Positions 1-11,619 of a DNA stretch of 64,000 bases are shown here, one piece after another (positions within the stretch are counted from its first letter, which is position 1; each line of letters starts with the position of its first letter). Source of the DNA: Alligator mississippiensis. Taxonomy: Eukaryota > Chordata > Crocodylia > Alligatoridae. The notes under the pieces were generated by a model. It saw only the letters and a program-made list of their open reading frames with translations. It was not told where the DNA came from and made no database searches. Position numbers and translations under genes: made by a program. The stretch spans positions 21,398,501 through 21,462,500 of the forward strand of contig NC_081835.1 of assembly GCF_030867095.1 (NCBI RefSeq), written 5' to 3'.

Positions 1-1346
1 GTCTGAGTAGAAGGTGGAAGGCTCACTTGGATGCCTTTGGCACGGGGTGGGAAGAGGACAGAGGGGAACCGTTTTGGTCATACTATACAGATGGTAGAAA
101 AACAGGCGTACCTTCTTGGAGTTTGGTTTTTAGTACAGGGAGTTACAAGATGGGAAAATATTTTTTTTCTTTGTAGTGAATTTTTTAAAAGTTGACCACT
201 CTGAAGAATATTGTGTATATTTATGGGAGGCAGAGAATTTTTCATGTATTTGTAAGAATTCTGTTTTCCCCCTAAGAGATCACCAACAAAATTTTTTGTA
301 AAAATATTAAGAAACCAAATATGTTAATATTTTAGACATTAGCTTACTACTTTTTTCATGTGTTTAGTAAAATCTAAGCAGAATGTAAATGGTAAAAGGA
401 TTCCTCTTGTTTCTGCTTGATTCTACAAGTAAGTGGTAATGCAGTAACTTGGATATGTTGATAACATGTTTTTCGGAAGGGTGAAAAAATAGTTGAAAGG
501 TAAAAATGCAAGACGTAGCTGCATGTTCGACATATACATTGAAAAATATAGCTGTTACCATATTTTATACATGTATATGAACTGTTGATAATAGACAGCA
601 GCTGATATTTGCAGAAATTTACTTGTTATGGTACCATAATCTAGAAGTTAAACAGCAAAATAAAGAGTCAAAAGATTTTGTCTTGTTCTTTTAATTTAAA
701 AAATATGTATTTTTCTGGGGCATTCCTTCTGGTGATTTTTTTTTTTTAGGTGTTTTTCAGTTGTGCTATTTCCTTGTGCTTCTCAGCAGAATATGAGATT
801 TGGTATTTTTATTTAATAGGCCATGTATAATTAAACAAAGCACACACAAACTGTGTCTAACTGTTCATATGTCACATTTAAGAGATTAAATTGTATAGTG
901 AGGGACTTTTGAGATAATCGAGCAACTGTAAGAAACTAGTTGTTCGCAAGTTTTATCTCAGAAGATGAATTCAACCAATTTAAATTATTCTACACTAATG
1001 TGCCATCATAATTCGTTCTGTAGGTACTCCCAGAAGATCCCTCGCAATATGTTATTGCTGCATGTCAAATGAAGTCTAATCACATCAGCTAAAAATAATG
1101 TGATAACTTGGATTAGATTGCCTCGTTTCACAGGAAGTGAAAATATATGGATTTTATACAGTTTTTTTTGTCAGCCAAATTGATCGTCTGTTCTAGTAAG
1201 TGTTTTTGAAATAGATTCAGGCATAGCATGGCATTGTCAACACTAGATAATAGTATAAGAACATGTAAAGAATGTATTAAGAATGACTTGTCTATTTAGA
1301 AAATTGGACTATTTGTAATTGTATTGGTATAAGCCCAAGCAATCTT
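1..1346. other. AT-rich noncoding, no feature seen
   Basis: AT-rich sequence with short homopolymer runs. Frames are short and closed by stops. I see no repeat family, splice-bounded open segment or RNA gene that I can support. Confidence 0.5.
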
Positions 1347-1848
1347 TGGGCGTATCCAGATGAGCATGCACATGTTTCCCTGGGGACAAACAGCAGTGGC
1401 CCATAGTTGTGCCACTGCTACTTGTCCCTGGGAAATGCCCCTGCACGTATGCTCTGGCAGGTGCAGTTTGCTCCGGGTGGGTTAGGGAAAACTTGGGGCC
1501 AGAACCTGAGATGGCTGCAGCCTTAGCTGGGGTTCTGGGGGTCTCCTGGGGCTGTAGCAGTGCTAATCCGGGCGCACAGAGCCTGGCCGGTAGCCAAAGC
1601 ATGGCTCTGGCTGGCCAGGCTCTAGTTTCAGGCAGCTCGCACTGCAGCCACATGTGCCACCCTGCTTTTTTTTGCTGTGTTTTTTTTCTTTTTTTAGATA
1701 CCAGGAGTTCCTAGTATCTAATTTTGTCTCTGAGCTGCAAATATGAAGCACAGAGAACCCTTTCATGTGTGCTGTGTGCATTTTGCAGCGCCTCAAAAGC
1801 CTTTGAGGCGCTGCAAAACACACATGCCACTCATCTGAACATGCCCCT
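1347..1848. mobile_element. Non-autonomous DNA element built from nested hairpins
   Basis: The ends are imperfect terminal inverted repeats of about 30 bases: the left end reads GGGCGTATCCAGATGAG and the right end, reverse-complemented, reads GGGGCATGTTCAGATGAG. Inside are four further inverted repeats: 1375-1400 with 1411-1435, 1580-1588 with 1613-1621 (with a smaller stem inside it), 1694-1721, and 1781-1797 with 1802-1818, the last a perfect 17-bp stem with a 4-base loop. The core is GC-rich, unlike its flanks. No transposase frame is present, so it would depend on an element elsewhere. The open frames of about 100 codons here on both strands are by-products of GC content. I could not define a target duplication, so the superfamily is not assigned. 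Confidence 0.55.
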
Positions 1849-3410
1849 TGTGTTCAAACAAGCCATGCTGAATCGGTTTGTTTTGCATTTACAGTGGTGG
1901 TCTCTTAAATCTTTTCAGTTATAGTGTCCTTTGACCTTCTAACAATTCTTGACTCTATTCCGAATAGCGGTAGATTCTGGGAGATTTTGTAAAGCCACTA
2001 GTGCACTGTGAAATAGGAATAGCGGGACCAATTGAACCATTTCAGCTTGTCTACAGCCACAGTGGCACTAAACAAGTTCAAGCTGAACTGGTCTGAAAAG
2101 GTAAACTTGCAGAAAGAGAGAGCATTTTCTGACTGCTTAATGAATTACAGTTGAAGCATGTGAAGATAAAACATTCCAAGGATTTTACTGGTTTCATTTC
2201 TCAAGTGTAACCCAGACCAGTATGACATCTGCAAGACTTCAGCAGCACACAAATATTCAAGACGGAAGCTGGAGGGACTGCATTACCCAAGTGAAACTAC
2301 AAGTCTTGAAGATTGTTTTAAAAACATTATTTTAGTTCTTAAAGCATGATTTTATCACTCCAACCACAAGCACTTTTCTTAGCAGTACATGCTGGCTTCC
2401 ATATGGTGCACATATGCCCATACACAAACACACATTTGGGTTTTCTTGATTATACACCCAGTCAGACTTGATTGTTTCTAAACTCTTAGGAGTTAAAGGC
2501 TACGCCACATATCAGTAAAAGGGCAAATTTTCCCTCGATTTGCCATAAGTTATTTCATTTTATCGGTAGGAAAACCTCATTATCACAAACTATTTATAAA
2601 CCCAGACGAGACCGGGTAACAAATGGTCCCTTACAGCTACTGCCATACATTGAAAAGATAAATTAAGTTAGATCTCAGCTGATAGACTGTAACTTAAATT
2701 CAGCATGCCTTTTTCTGTCTTAGTAGTGAGGCCATTCATTTGCAGTTTTATGTCATTATCTCTCTAAAATGTAACAAAAGTTGCTAGCAGGGAAATAAAG
2801 AATTAATACAAAAATCTGCAAGGCAATGAAAAGTTTAGTATAGCCCAATTTTAATAATATACATATTACATACTTATGGACATAAATAGCTGAGGGAATA
2901 ATAGACTATTATTTAGATCATTACATCTGAAGATAAAATGCTCCATTCTAATGTATAAGGTGTTATCTCCTAATTTTCATGTTGCTATAATAAACAGTGC
3001 TCATGTGACACAAACCAGGTTGCTTCTTCAGGCCTTTCTGCTAGGCACACAAGCCTTGATTATAAGTGGCAGTTTGAATTTGAGAGGGTTCACGTGCGTG
3101 GAACATGGTCCTGTTGGGTTACTGTTTTAACTGGAATTCTAAGTATTTAGTAACTGCTGATGTACAAAAAAGATCTCTTTGGAAAAAGAGAAGGTCATGT
3201 TGATTGTATGAAGCAGGTAAATTTATTACATAATAGTCTGAAGATTTGGTATATTTTCCCCACAGGGAAAGCACATACCTGTGGTATTTGGCGATACTCT
3301 AAAGTGTTATAACAGATGTACTCTGCATTTTCTATACATGATTGTAAATCACAGTTAAAGTGTTCACATAACTTACTGTCACTTTTCAGTAATAACCCAC
3401 AAAGTGGATG
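1849..3410. other. AT-rich noncoding, no feature seen
   Basis: Unique-looking AT-rich DNA with no long open frame and no repeat family that I recognise. Confidence 0.45.
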
Positions 3411-3414
3411 ATGG

Positions 3415-4640
3415 AATATTACTGGATCAAAAACATTTGAGTCGTGATATCACAACAGCTGGAACACAGGATCACACAAAGGGATTGGAAGACTAATACA
3501 GTATTGACTGTGCCCGTCTCCACTCCATGATTCGATCCCGTGCTGCCTTTGCCCAGGCAGCTGGTCTTGCTCACCAAGGAACCTTGTGTAGACCCCGGAG
3601 GGTTCCTCAATTACCTTCGGGGTATCCCCCAAATGTGCCTGCCACAACTTCGGATGGTCCTTCAGTGAAGGGGGTCCCCTCTGAGGATACCTCCAGAGTT
3701 GTTGTGTCCTGGCAGATGTTCACAGGGCTCCAACATTCCCTATACCCCGGCCACACACCAACCTATGAGATGAGCCTCAGGATCTTTTGTGGCTAGCCCC
3801 TGTTGATGTCTTCCTTGGTTCCCACATGTCCTGTCTTGCGGACGGGTGCCTCGGGCTCTGGCCAGACTCACAGGGTCTGGTGACGCTCCGTCGTCGGAGT
3901 TGTCCCTCTTGATGCCCTGCGCATTCTACGACGGATGCTGTTGCTCATCGCCACATTCTTACATGGTGTGCTAGGCTAACCTGCTCTAGGCAGGGAACTA
4001 AAATAGATCAAACTAAGAAAGACAAACATAGAACGCTCACCACCTGAAAACCCCACGCCACGGGAACACCCCAATATGAAAGAAAAAGGAATAAAGACAA
4101 GACTACAGGGGGAATGAGACAAAAAGAAGAAAAAAAGAGAAGAGGAGCAACCACGGGGGGAGTCCTGTGCCCCCTTCACCCCTAATGTCCCTAGACTAAT
4201 GTGTCCCCCAGTCAGGACCAGTGTCTTCACCCCACCCGGGGTTTCTCTTATCCCCTTCGGGATCTGCCTTTGCCCTGGGGTTGCGGCACCCGCCACCTCT
4301 AGCAGGAACTCCCTTGCCAGCTCTTGCCGTCGCCACTGCCAGCCTCCCTGCCGGCTCCTTTGATCCCCACCGGTCTTCCCCGGTGCCGGGATCTCCTGTG
4401 GCTCCTGCTGCTGCTGCCAGCCACAGCGGCTGGACGTGCCCTGCCTGGCGGTTCCCCACCACTCCTCCAGCACTCGGCGTCCTCCTTCCTGTGCTCTCGG
4501 GGCCAGTTTTTATCTTCACCAGGTGATGTCTCTTTGTGGTGTCACCCGGCTCCAGCTGGAGATGAGTGCGGCTGATAAACTGCTCAGCCAGTTTTCCCTG
4601 GCGCGCCTCCTCGCTTCTCGGGACCCCTGCAACAGGTAGG
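3415..4640. repeat. GC-rich LTR-like interspersed repeat, copy 1
   Basis: A sharply bounded GC-rich block in an AT-rich setting. The segment near 3725-3765 (GGGCTCC, then TTCCCTATACCCCGG and CCACACACCAACC) matches 43047-43082 in the second GC-rich block, so both are copies of one dispersed family. Read on the - strand there is a TATA-like GATAAAAACTGG at about 4500-4515, followed by GC-rich sequence, as in an LTR promoter. I see no primer binding site, flanking coding region or paired LTR, so LTR is only the favoured guess. Open frames of 80-165 codons across 3976-4575 on both strands overlap each other and look like composition effects rather than genes. Confidence 0.4.
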
Positions 4641-5323
4641 TTTTTTCCTTCTTTTCCTGACTCCAGTGTTTGGGCATTTACACATAGCCATGCCCCTCTG
4701 CTGGTGATAGTACATCAGTCTTATTGGTTAGATGCATCAGAAATGGTTCATCATTGTCCTATGGTCACTCTGATAGCTGGGATGGTTCAACAGTGCCATA
4801 GGACAGTTATAAGCCAATCTCCTCATGTTAAATAGTAGTGATACAGGGGGACAGTATTCCGTACATTGAGCAGGCTATGTACCACCTTTGCAGCCTGGAA
4901 TGCACAGCATGGGTACATTAGGGACAGAACAAGGGAAGGAAGAGGTTGATATGGGACAGACCTGTTGCACACTGATAATTTTGTGCCCCTGGAGCCATGA
5001 AGCCTGGATGTAAATTTGGGCAGCTTGCACAGTTTGAAGCACTCCAGGAGTGGTTCATCAATCACCAGCAGCCCCTGAATATGTCTCCTTTGTAACTATC
5101 ATGGTGCTTTTGCTAGTGCAGGGATGAATCAGCCTTATCATGTTTGGCAACCATATGAAATGGGAACCAATCAGGAGCAACTTGACTGATTTATCTGAAT
5201 TACACCAAGATTAAACTGATAAGTGATAGAACAGTTAGGTCCATTATTATTTAAAAATAAATTATGAACCTGTGGATGTTCCCTTAAGAAGTTAAGTTTA
5301 GTCATCAACAGAAAGGGAGCTGA
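4641..5323. other. Noncoding, no feature seen
   Basis: No repeat or gene that I can support. A donor-like CAGGTAGG occurs at 4633-4640 at the edge of the GC-rich repeat, but nothing in the sequence shows that it is used. Confidence 0.4.
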
Positions 5324-5506
5324 GTGCTCTATAGCAGTTTTGTAAACATGCCAAAGTGTGGCTTAGGTGAAAGAAAGGAAACCACAGTCATTTTGCAGGA
5401 CAACTGTTGTGGATGCACTACAGCTAATGACAGTGTGGTAGAAATAAAAGTTACAGTGAAACCAGAAAAGCCTAGCATAGCAGGAAAAGTGGATCTCAAT
5501 TTGTAG
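5324..5506 (+). CDS. Hypothetical 60-codon ORF, possible terminal exon
   Basis: The frame ends in ...EKPSIAGKVDLNL and then a stop. It has mixed, protein-like composition: charged residues spread along it and a cysteine cluster DNCCGC near residues 27-32. A pyrimidine-poor AG at about 5333-5335 precedes it, so it could be the final exon of a + strand gene entering from the left, and AATAAA at about 5627-5632 would serve as its polyadenylation signal. I do not recognise the protein. The frame is short and the acceptor is weak, so chance is a real alternative, as is a decayed retrocopy, although no poly(A) tail is present. Confidence 0.22.
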   Translation: MLYSSFVNMPKCGLGERKETTVILQDNCCGCTTANDSVVEIKVTVKPEKPSIAGKVDLNL

Positions 5507-5621
5507 CCATGTGCTTTGACTTGTAGTACCTGAAAAAGTACAGCTACACCATATTTATTTGCAGAAGGTGGTGTCATGCCTTTTATATAATATTTTATTT
5601 TTAATAAGGAATGTAACATCT

Positions 5622-5640
5622 TTTTAATAAAACTATAATA
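5622..5640 (+). terminator. Possible polyadenylation signal
   Basis: AATAAA in TTTTTAATAAAACTATA, about 120 bases beyond the stop of the 60-codon frame. AT-rich DNA produces this hexamer often, so it is only supportive if the upstream frame is real. Confidence 0.2.
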
Positions 5641-5707
5641 CATATTGATTATTTTTAGTCATTTCAAACTATGAATTAAATTAATTGAACACTTGTAATT
5701 TAACTGT

Positions 5708-8315
5708 ACAATGGAACTATGATGTGTTTGGAATAACAGAGACTTGGTAGGATAGCTTGCATGACTGGATAGATATAAAATGTTCAGGAAGGACAGGCAG
5801 GGGAGAAGAGGAGAAGTTTTGCTTTATGTAAAAGAGCTGTATGATTGATCAGAGCTCCAGTATGAAACTGGAGATTAGCCTGTTGAAAGACTGGATTAGG
5901 GTCAGGGGGGAGAGCAACAAGGGTGACGTCATGGAGGGTGTCTGCTATAGACCACCTGACCAGGAAGATGATGTGAATGAAGCTTTCTTTAGATAGCTAA
6001 CAGAAGTTTCCCAATCACCGGCCCTGCTTCTCATGGGGCACTTCAATCAACCTGACATCTGCTGGGAGAGTAATACAGCAGTCCACATGCAATCCAGGAA
6101 GTTTTTGGAGAATGTTGAGAACAACTTCCTGGTGCAAGAGTTGGAGAGGCCAACTTGGGGGCCGTGCTCTTCTTGACCTGCAGCTCACAAATAGGGAAGA
6201 TTTGGCAGAGAATACAGAAATGGGCAGCAGATGACTGAGTTGGGATGAAATCAGGAAGGCCAATGCACACTTGGAGTTGCAGCTAGCAAAGGATGTGAAG
6301 GGTAACAAGAAGGGGTTCTACAAATATGTCAGCAACAAGAGGAAGATCAGGGAAAATGTGGGTCTCTTACTTTATCGGGGAGGCAGACTAGTGACAGATG
6401 CTGCAGAGAAGGCTGGAGTATTCAGTGCCTTTTTAATGTCAGTCTTTACAGGCAAGGTCATCTCCTAGACTACTGCATCTGGTAGCACAGTTTGAGGGGA
6501 AAGTGAGCAGCCAACAGTGGCAAAAAAACAGGTTAGAGACCATTTAGAAAAACTGGGTGGGTACAAGTCCATGGGGTGCTGAGGGAATTGACTGATGTGC
6601 TGCCATTTGAAAACTTGTGGTGATTGGGGGAGGTCCTGGATGATTGGAAAAGGGCAAATATAGTGCCCATATTTAAGAAAGGGAAAGAGAAGGATCCAGG
6701 GAACTACAGACTGGTCAGCCTCACCTCAGTTGCTGGAAAAGTCATGAAGTAGATCCTCAAGGAATCCATTTCTAAGCACTTGGAGGAGAAGGTGATTAGT
6801 AAGTCAGCATGGATTCACCAAGGGCAAGTCATGCCTGACCAGTCTGATTGCCTTCTATGATGAGTTGCCTGGCTCTGTGGAGGTGGGGAGATCAGTGGAT
6901 GTAATAAATGTTGACTTTAGCAAGGCTTTTGATAAGGTCTTCAACAACATTCTTGCAAACAAGCTAAGAAAGTACAGGTTGGATGAAGGGCCTGTAAGGT
7001 GAATAGAAAAGTGCCTGCATTGTCAGGCTCAAAGGCAATCAATGTTCAGTTGGCAGCTGGTATCAAGTACAGTTTTGTACTATATTTTTATCAACAACCT
7101 GGAAGATGGGATGGAGTGCTCCCTTAACAAGTTTGCAGATGACACCAAACTGGGGGAGTAGTAGATCCATTGACGTTAGGGCCAGGATTCAGAGAGACCT
7201 TGACAAATTGGAGGATTGGACCAAAAGAAATCTCATGAGGTTCAATAAGGACAAATGCAAAGTCCTGCACTTAAGACTGAACAATCCCATGTTCCACTAT
7301 AGGCTGGAGGCTGACTGGCTTTGCAACAGCTTTGCAGAAAAGAACCTGAGAGTTACAGTGGACAATAAGCTGAATATGAGCCCACAGTGTGCCCTTGATG
7401 CTAAGAAGGTTAATGGCATTCTGGGCTATATTAGTAGGGTTGTTGCCGACAGATCAAGGGAAGTGATTATTTACCTCTATTTGGCACTGGTGAAGCCACT
7501 TCAATTTGGGCCTCTGTCCAGTTTTGAGGCCCCCAGTACAGAAAGTATGTGGACAAATTGGAGAGAGTCTAGCAAAGTGCAACAAACATGGCTAGGCAGC
7601 TGGGACACATGACTTATGGGGAGAGGCTGAGGGAGCTAGGCTTTAGTCTTAAGAAGAGAAGACAGAGCAGATTTATTAGCACCTTCAACTACCCAAAGTG
7701 GGATTCAGAACAGGATGGAGCTAGACTGTTCTCAGTGATGGCAGATGACAGAACAAGGAGCAATGGTCTCAAGTTGCAGCAAGGGAAGTTTAGGGATATA
7801 AGGAAAAACTCTTACTAGGAGGGTAGTAAAACACTGGAGCAGGTTACCCAGAAAGATGCTAGACTCTTCATCCTTGGAGGTTTTTAAGACCTGGCTAGAC
7901 AAAGCCTTGCTGGGATGATCTAGGTGACATGTAGGGGGGGCACAGGGGAACACATGCTTCCCCTAAGATTGGCCATCACCAAAGCTGCCGCTGGCTTCTG
8001 TGGGCGGTCACCGCTCCCTCCCCCCGAGTCACCACGGCTGCCAGTGTATGTGGGCAGGCCCTGCTCGCCACTCGCTGACACTGCTGTTGGCATCTGTAGG
8101 CAGTTGCCACTCACCACCCTCCCTGCTGCTGACACTACCACTGATGTCTGTGGGTGGTCCCCACTACTGCCTAAAAATGGTGCCCCCCTCTCCCCCAGTC
8201 TTGGGAGGCACCAGTCATTCATGGGGATGGTCCTGCTTTGAGCAGTGGGTTGGAATAGATGTGACCTCCTGAGGTCCCTTCCAACTCTAATTTTATATGA
8301 TTCTGTGATTCTAAC
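5708..8315 (+). mobile_element. CR1 LINE, long decayed copy (endonuclease to 3' end)
   Basis: This is a + strand chicken-repeat-1 family LINE. Reading order fits CR1 ORF2: an endonuclease segment (GITETW, stop, DSLHDW near 5730-5770), the block corresponding to 'GDFNHPDICWESNTA' near 6030-6075 (here with the D changed), a reverse transcriptase region with 'VDFSKAFDKV'-like sequence near 6910-6945, then the C-terminal region at 7106-7612 with RDLDKLEDWTKRNLMRFN and NKLNMSPQC. The 3' end carries the usual CTCCTGAGGTCCCTTCCAAC and a terminal ATTCTGTGATTCT at 8300-8313. Many stops and frameshifts and internal deletions mean it cannot encode protein. The 5' half (ORF1) is missing, as is normal for LINE truncation. 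A separate 0.3-kb insertion interrupts the 3' UTR. Confidence 0.9.
7925..8219. repeat. GC-rich insertion in the CR1 3' UTR with ~50-bp internal periodicity
   Basis: The CR1 3' UTR is continuous up to GGGATGATCTAG at about 7922 and resumes with GGGGATGGTCCTGCTTTGAGC at 8221. The 295 bases between do not belong to CR1. They contain a degenerate repeat, TCTGTGGGCGGTCACC and variants, at 7997, 8047, 8093 and 8147, a spacing of 46-54 bases. The insert is much richer in GC than the host element. No coding capacity or clear terminal repeat is seen. It could be a minisatellite-bearing non-autonomous element or a local amplification. Confidence 0.55.
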
Positions 8316-10513
8316 CAGTGTTAAATTAATTTAAACTAAATGCAAGAGTGTGTGTGTATACAATATTAAGGATGCAAAAGTTAAGTCCATGATATTCACT
8401 AGTTGCTTTTGATCTGTAAAGCTGAGTAAATGCACTGAATTGGGTCTGTCTAACTAAGGAATTCTGCTGCCTTATCTCCTACTGTAGTATCTGGAAATTA
8501 AGAGCAGTGTTTGCCAACTATTGAGCAACATAATTTTCAAAGGATTAAAGGCAGCACCTTCTCTGTTGATGAGCTGTAACTATGCAATGTACCCCGCCTC
8601 CCCACCTATACATGCTAGGTGCTAAAAGTAATCTTTCCTGGCAGGTTAAAAGTAGAGTTTCCTTTTTCAATTTGCTTTTAAATTCAGTATAAGATTGGGG
8701 TGGTAGGTATTTGATTTTGAATTAGTTTGTGTTTTTTATAGACTATTCTAGGGGTTGATTTGTGTTTTTCATTATTATTTTCCAATTATAAATTGTTATA
8801 ATTTACTGAGGCTCTCAAACATGAATGCTTAATGAAAAATACAAGTATATTACTGATATTGCTGGACCATATATTCCCAAGATTTTGTTTTGGGGCTTAA
8901 AATAGTCCTCAACCAATCAGATTGTTTTGTCTGTCTTAAAAAAATCTCTCTCAAAACCAACCTGAGGTATGGCATAATCCCCAGAACTTCACTGTCATGA
9001 TGTTTTATCTGAACAGCTTGCAGCCACTCCTTATGTAAGAAACTTCAGTAGAACATATTAGAAGGCTGAAGTACGTGCATGCGGGGGTGTGTGTGTGTGT
9101 GTTTGGATGTGTGTGTATGTTTTATTGTCATGGTTGTCTGAAAACCCAAAATTTCTAGGCAATTCACATTTATTTCTCAAGTCTTAGGTCAAGCTTTCCA
9201 TAATCTATTGGTTCTCAAAAGCATAATTTTCAGGCATTTTTACTATTACACCAATTTAAAACAGCCTTGAATAGCTCCACTGCTTCATTCTGATTTTTCT
9301 CATGTAAACATCTGGTCTATTTTTTTCCCTTTTTCTGTCCTTTCCTTATTCCTTATCTTCCTTTCATTCTTCCCTCCCAAGACTTGGAAGCCTAAAATAA
9401 TTTGCACTTCAAGAGACACATAATAAAGATTTATTTTAAATTGCAGTTCTTAACATTCAGTCAAGTTTTACAAATACCAAACAGTACCTTATCCCTGCTG
9501 ATTTCAACTCCATATTAAAGAAGAGTGAATGAAAAATACTGACAAAATCCCTGTATCTTTATGTAAATGTATTGCAAGATTAAATGCATGCAGATAATAA
9601 ACAATTATGTATTCACAGATAACATGTAAAATCTACTTGTATAATCTTTAATCTAGATTGACTGGATTTCATTACACTATGCATTTACAACTTCTTATAA
9701 GGTCTGATCCTTTATTATTGTTATAAAATAACATAAGTATACAAAAAATATAAGTGGGAATTTTGAATGCATGACAAGTGCAGTGTATAAAATCTAGATG
9801 TCATTAGACAGAGACTTGCTGATGTTGAATACATGGGTAGGTCCCTGCATTTAGATTGTAACACGGAAACAAAACCTTCCAGTCTCTTTGCAGGTGTGGA
9901 CAGTCCTGAATGTAGCAAAGTAGACAGAGCCTGGTACATGATTGCCTGTTCCTTACTATATACCGCTACTCTGCCAGTGCTTCCAGAGCAGGCTGAGGGA
10001 CGGGTCACTTAAAGGATCCACCAGACAGAAAACTTTATATAGAATTAACGTAGCATCCACAAAGGTTTTCCAGTCCTTTGCTGTGTGATGGGAAATTTGG
10101 ATATTTGTCCACAAATACAGCATTGATTAAAAATAATATTTCCTCTGGTTGACTCACGTATGGATATTAATGGACTTAAAAAGGAGTCTGATTCCTATAC
10201 TCCTGTGTGATCCATAAAAATTGCTGCTTTTGATGTGAAACAGAATTACCTCTATGCTCATTACTTCCCACTGCAAGCAAGTAGCTGGGGAGGAGGTGGG
10301 TGCAGCTCGGAAAAGAGCATAAAATGGGTATAATTTTGGCACTGATCCCATCACCAATCTACAAAACTAAGCTAGAGTGAACTGGAGGGTGGTATGTTAC
10401 TTTTTAAAGGGCCTTAACACATTCATTCCATACTGGGAGCATAGGAAAAACAAGAAAGGTACTTCCTCTATATTCAAGGCATATAGCTTTAAGAACTTAC
10501 CGATAATTGATCT
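8316..10513. other. AT-rich noncoding with a short GT repeat
   Basis: Mostly AT-rich sequence. The only structure that I can point to is a short imperfect (GT)n tract at about 9086-9120. No gene or repeat family recognised. Confidence 0.45.
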
Positions 10514-10802
10514 AGGGTGTATCTACACATTGCCATATGGTGATGTTGCTATGGCACTGCTTTAGTACTTCCTTTTGGAAGTACTAAACCATGGTGCAGT
10601 ATGGGTGGTTACTGCGCCATGCGCATGGCGCACGGTTAAATTTTGCCACTATATCAACGTAGTGGTGCATTATACCCGGGGAGCCCACCACTACAGCGAT
10701 GTAGCTGGTGATCATGTGTAGACACACGTAACCACTACATCGCTGGAGCATGCCATACGCCAACATAGCATGTTGCCATCAGGTGATGTATAGATGCACC
10801 CT
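10514..10802. mobile_element. Palindrome-rich MITE with terminal inverted repeats
   Basis: A 289-base element with terminal inverted repeats starting AGGGTGTATCTACACAT on the left and AGGGTGCATCTATACAT on the reverse-complemented right end; similarity extends about 35 bases. Internally it has a 12-bp stem with TTTT loop (10561-10572 with 10577-10588) and a perfect 20-base palindrome centred on 10622-10623. It has no open frame of note, so it is non-autonomous. The end sequence AGGGTGTRTCTACA resembles the ends of the foldback elements at 54.5, 61.1 and 62.4 kb, which suggests related transposases. A target duplication was not identifiable. Confidence 0.7.
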
Positions 10803-10894
10803 TGGTGAAGCAGAAGCAGCAGCATAATGCAAGAGTTTCAGGAATAACAGAAGAATCTTATTGAGTAATTAATCTGCTTGGTAGCTGTTTTCCA

Positions 10895-11524
10895 GTTTCA
10901 TAGTTTCATAGTAGCTAGGGTCAGGAGAGACCTGAACAGATCATCTAGCCTGACCCCCTGCCACAGGCAGGAATAAATGCTGGGTTCACAAGACCCCAGA
11001 CAGGTGATTATCCAACCTCCTCTTGAATTTGCCCAAGGTAGGGGTGAGGACCACTTCCCTGGGAAGTTGGTTCCAGATTTTGGCCACCCTAACTGTAAAA
11101 TATTGCCTTCTGATCTCTAACCTAAACCTCTTCTTCATCAGTTTATGACCATTGTTCCTTGTCACCCCAGGAGGTGCTGGGGAGAAAAGGGCTCTGTCTA
11201 TTTGCTGTTGATCTCCCCTGATGAGCTTGTAGGCAGCCACTAGGTCTCCCCTCAGCCTCCTCTTGCTGAGGCTAAACAGGTTCAGGTCCTTCAGTCTCTC
11301 CTCTTAGAGCCTGTCCTGCCCTCTCACCAAGCGGGTGGCCCTCCTCTGAACCCTCTCCAGGCTGGCCACATCCCTTTTGAAGTGCGGCGCCCAGTACTGG
11401 ACGCAGTACTCCAACTGCAGCCTGACCAAAGTCGCATAGAGGGGGAGTATCACTTCTCTGGACCGGCTTGAGATGCACCTTTGGATGCATGACAAGGTAT
11501 GGCTGGCCTTGCTGTTTAACTGTC
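10895..11524 (-). mobile_element. CR1 LINE 3' end, minus strand
   Basis: The + strand begins with tandem TTTCATAG units, which are the reverse complement of the CR1 terminal repeat, so the 3' end lies at the low coordinate. The - strand frame at 10986-11240 encodes the typical CR1 C-terminus with NNGHKLMKKRFRLEIRR, YFTVRVAKIWNQLPREVV and a final FKRRLDNHL. Further - strand sequence to about 11520 holds the preceding reverse transcriptase tail (RDRL, LYATLVRLQLEYCVQYWAP) in a second frame, so at least one frameshift is present. This copy is less decayed than the one at 5.7-8.3 kb and is 5'-truncated. Confidence 0.92.
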
Positions 11525-11619
11525 CCTGATATTTAAAAAGAAACATTTGTAGCACTTTAAGGATTACCTGCTTTTAACATTCTGGTCTGTGTTTAACATC
11601 TTTTATCTATATGCTAAGG

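Noticed and set aside
3976..4575. Several overlapping 80-165 codon frames
   Set aside because: They overlap on both strands in a GC-rich repeat also present at 43 kb and contain no domain.
7106..7612. 168-codon frame as an independent gene
   Set aside because: It is the C-terminal part of CR1 ORF2.
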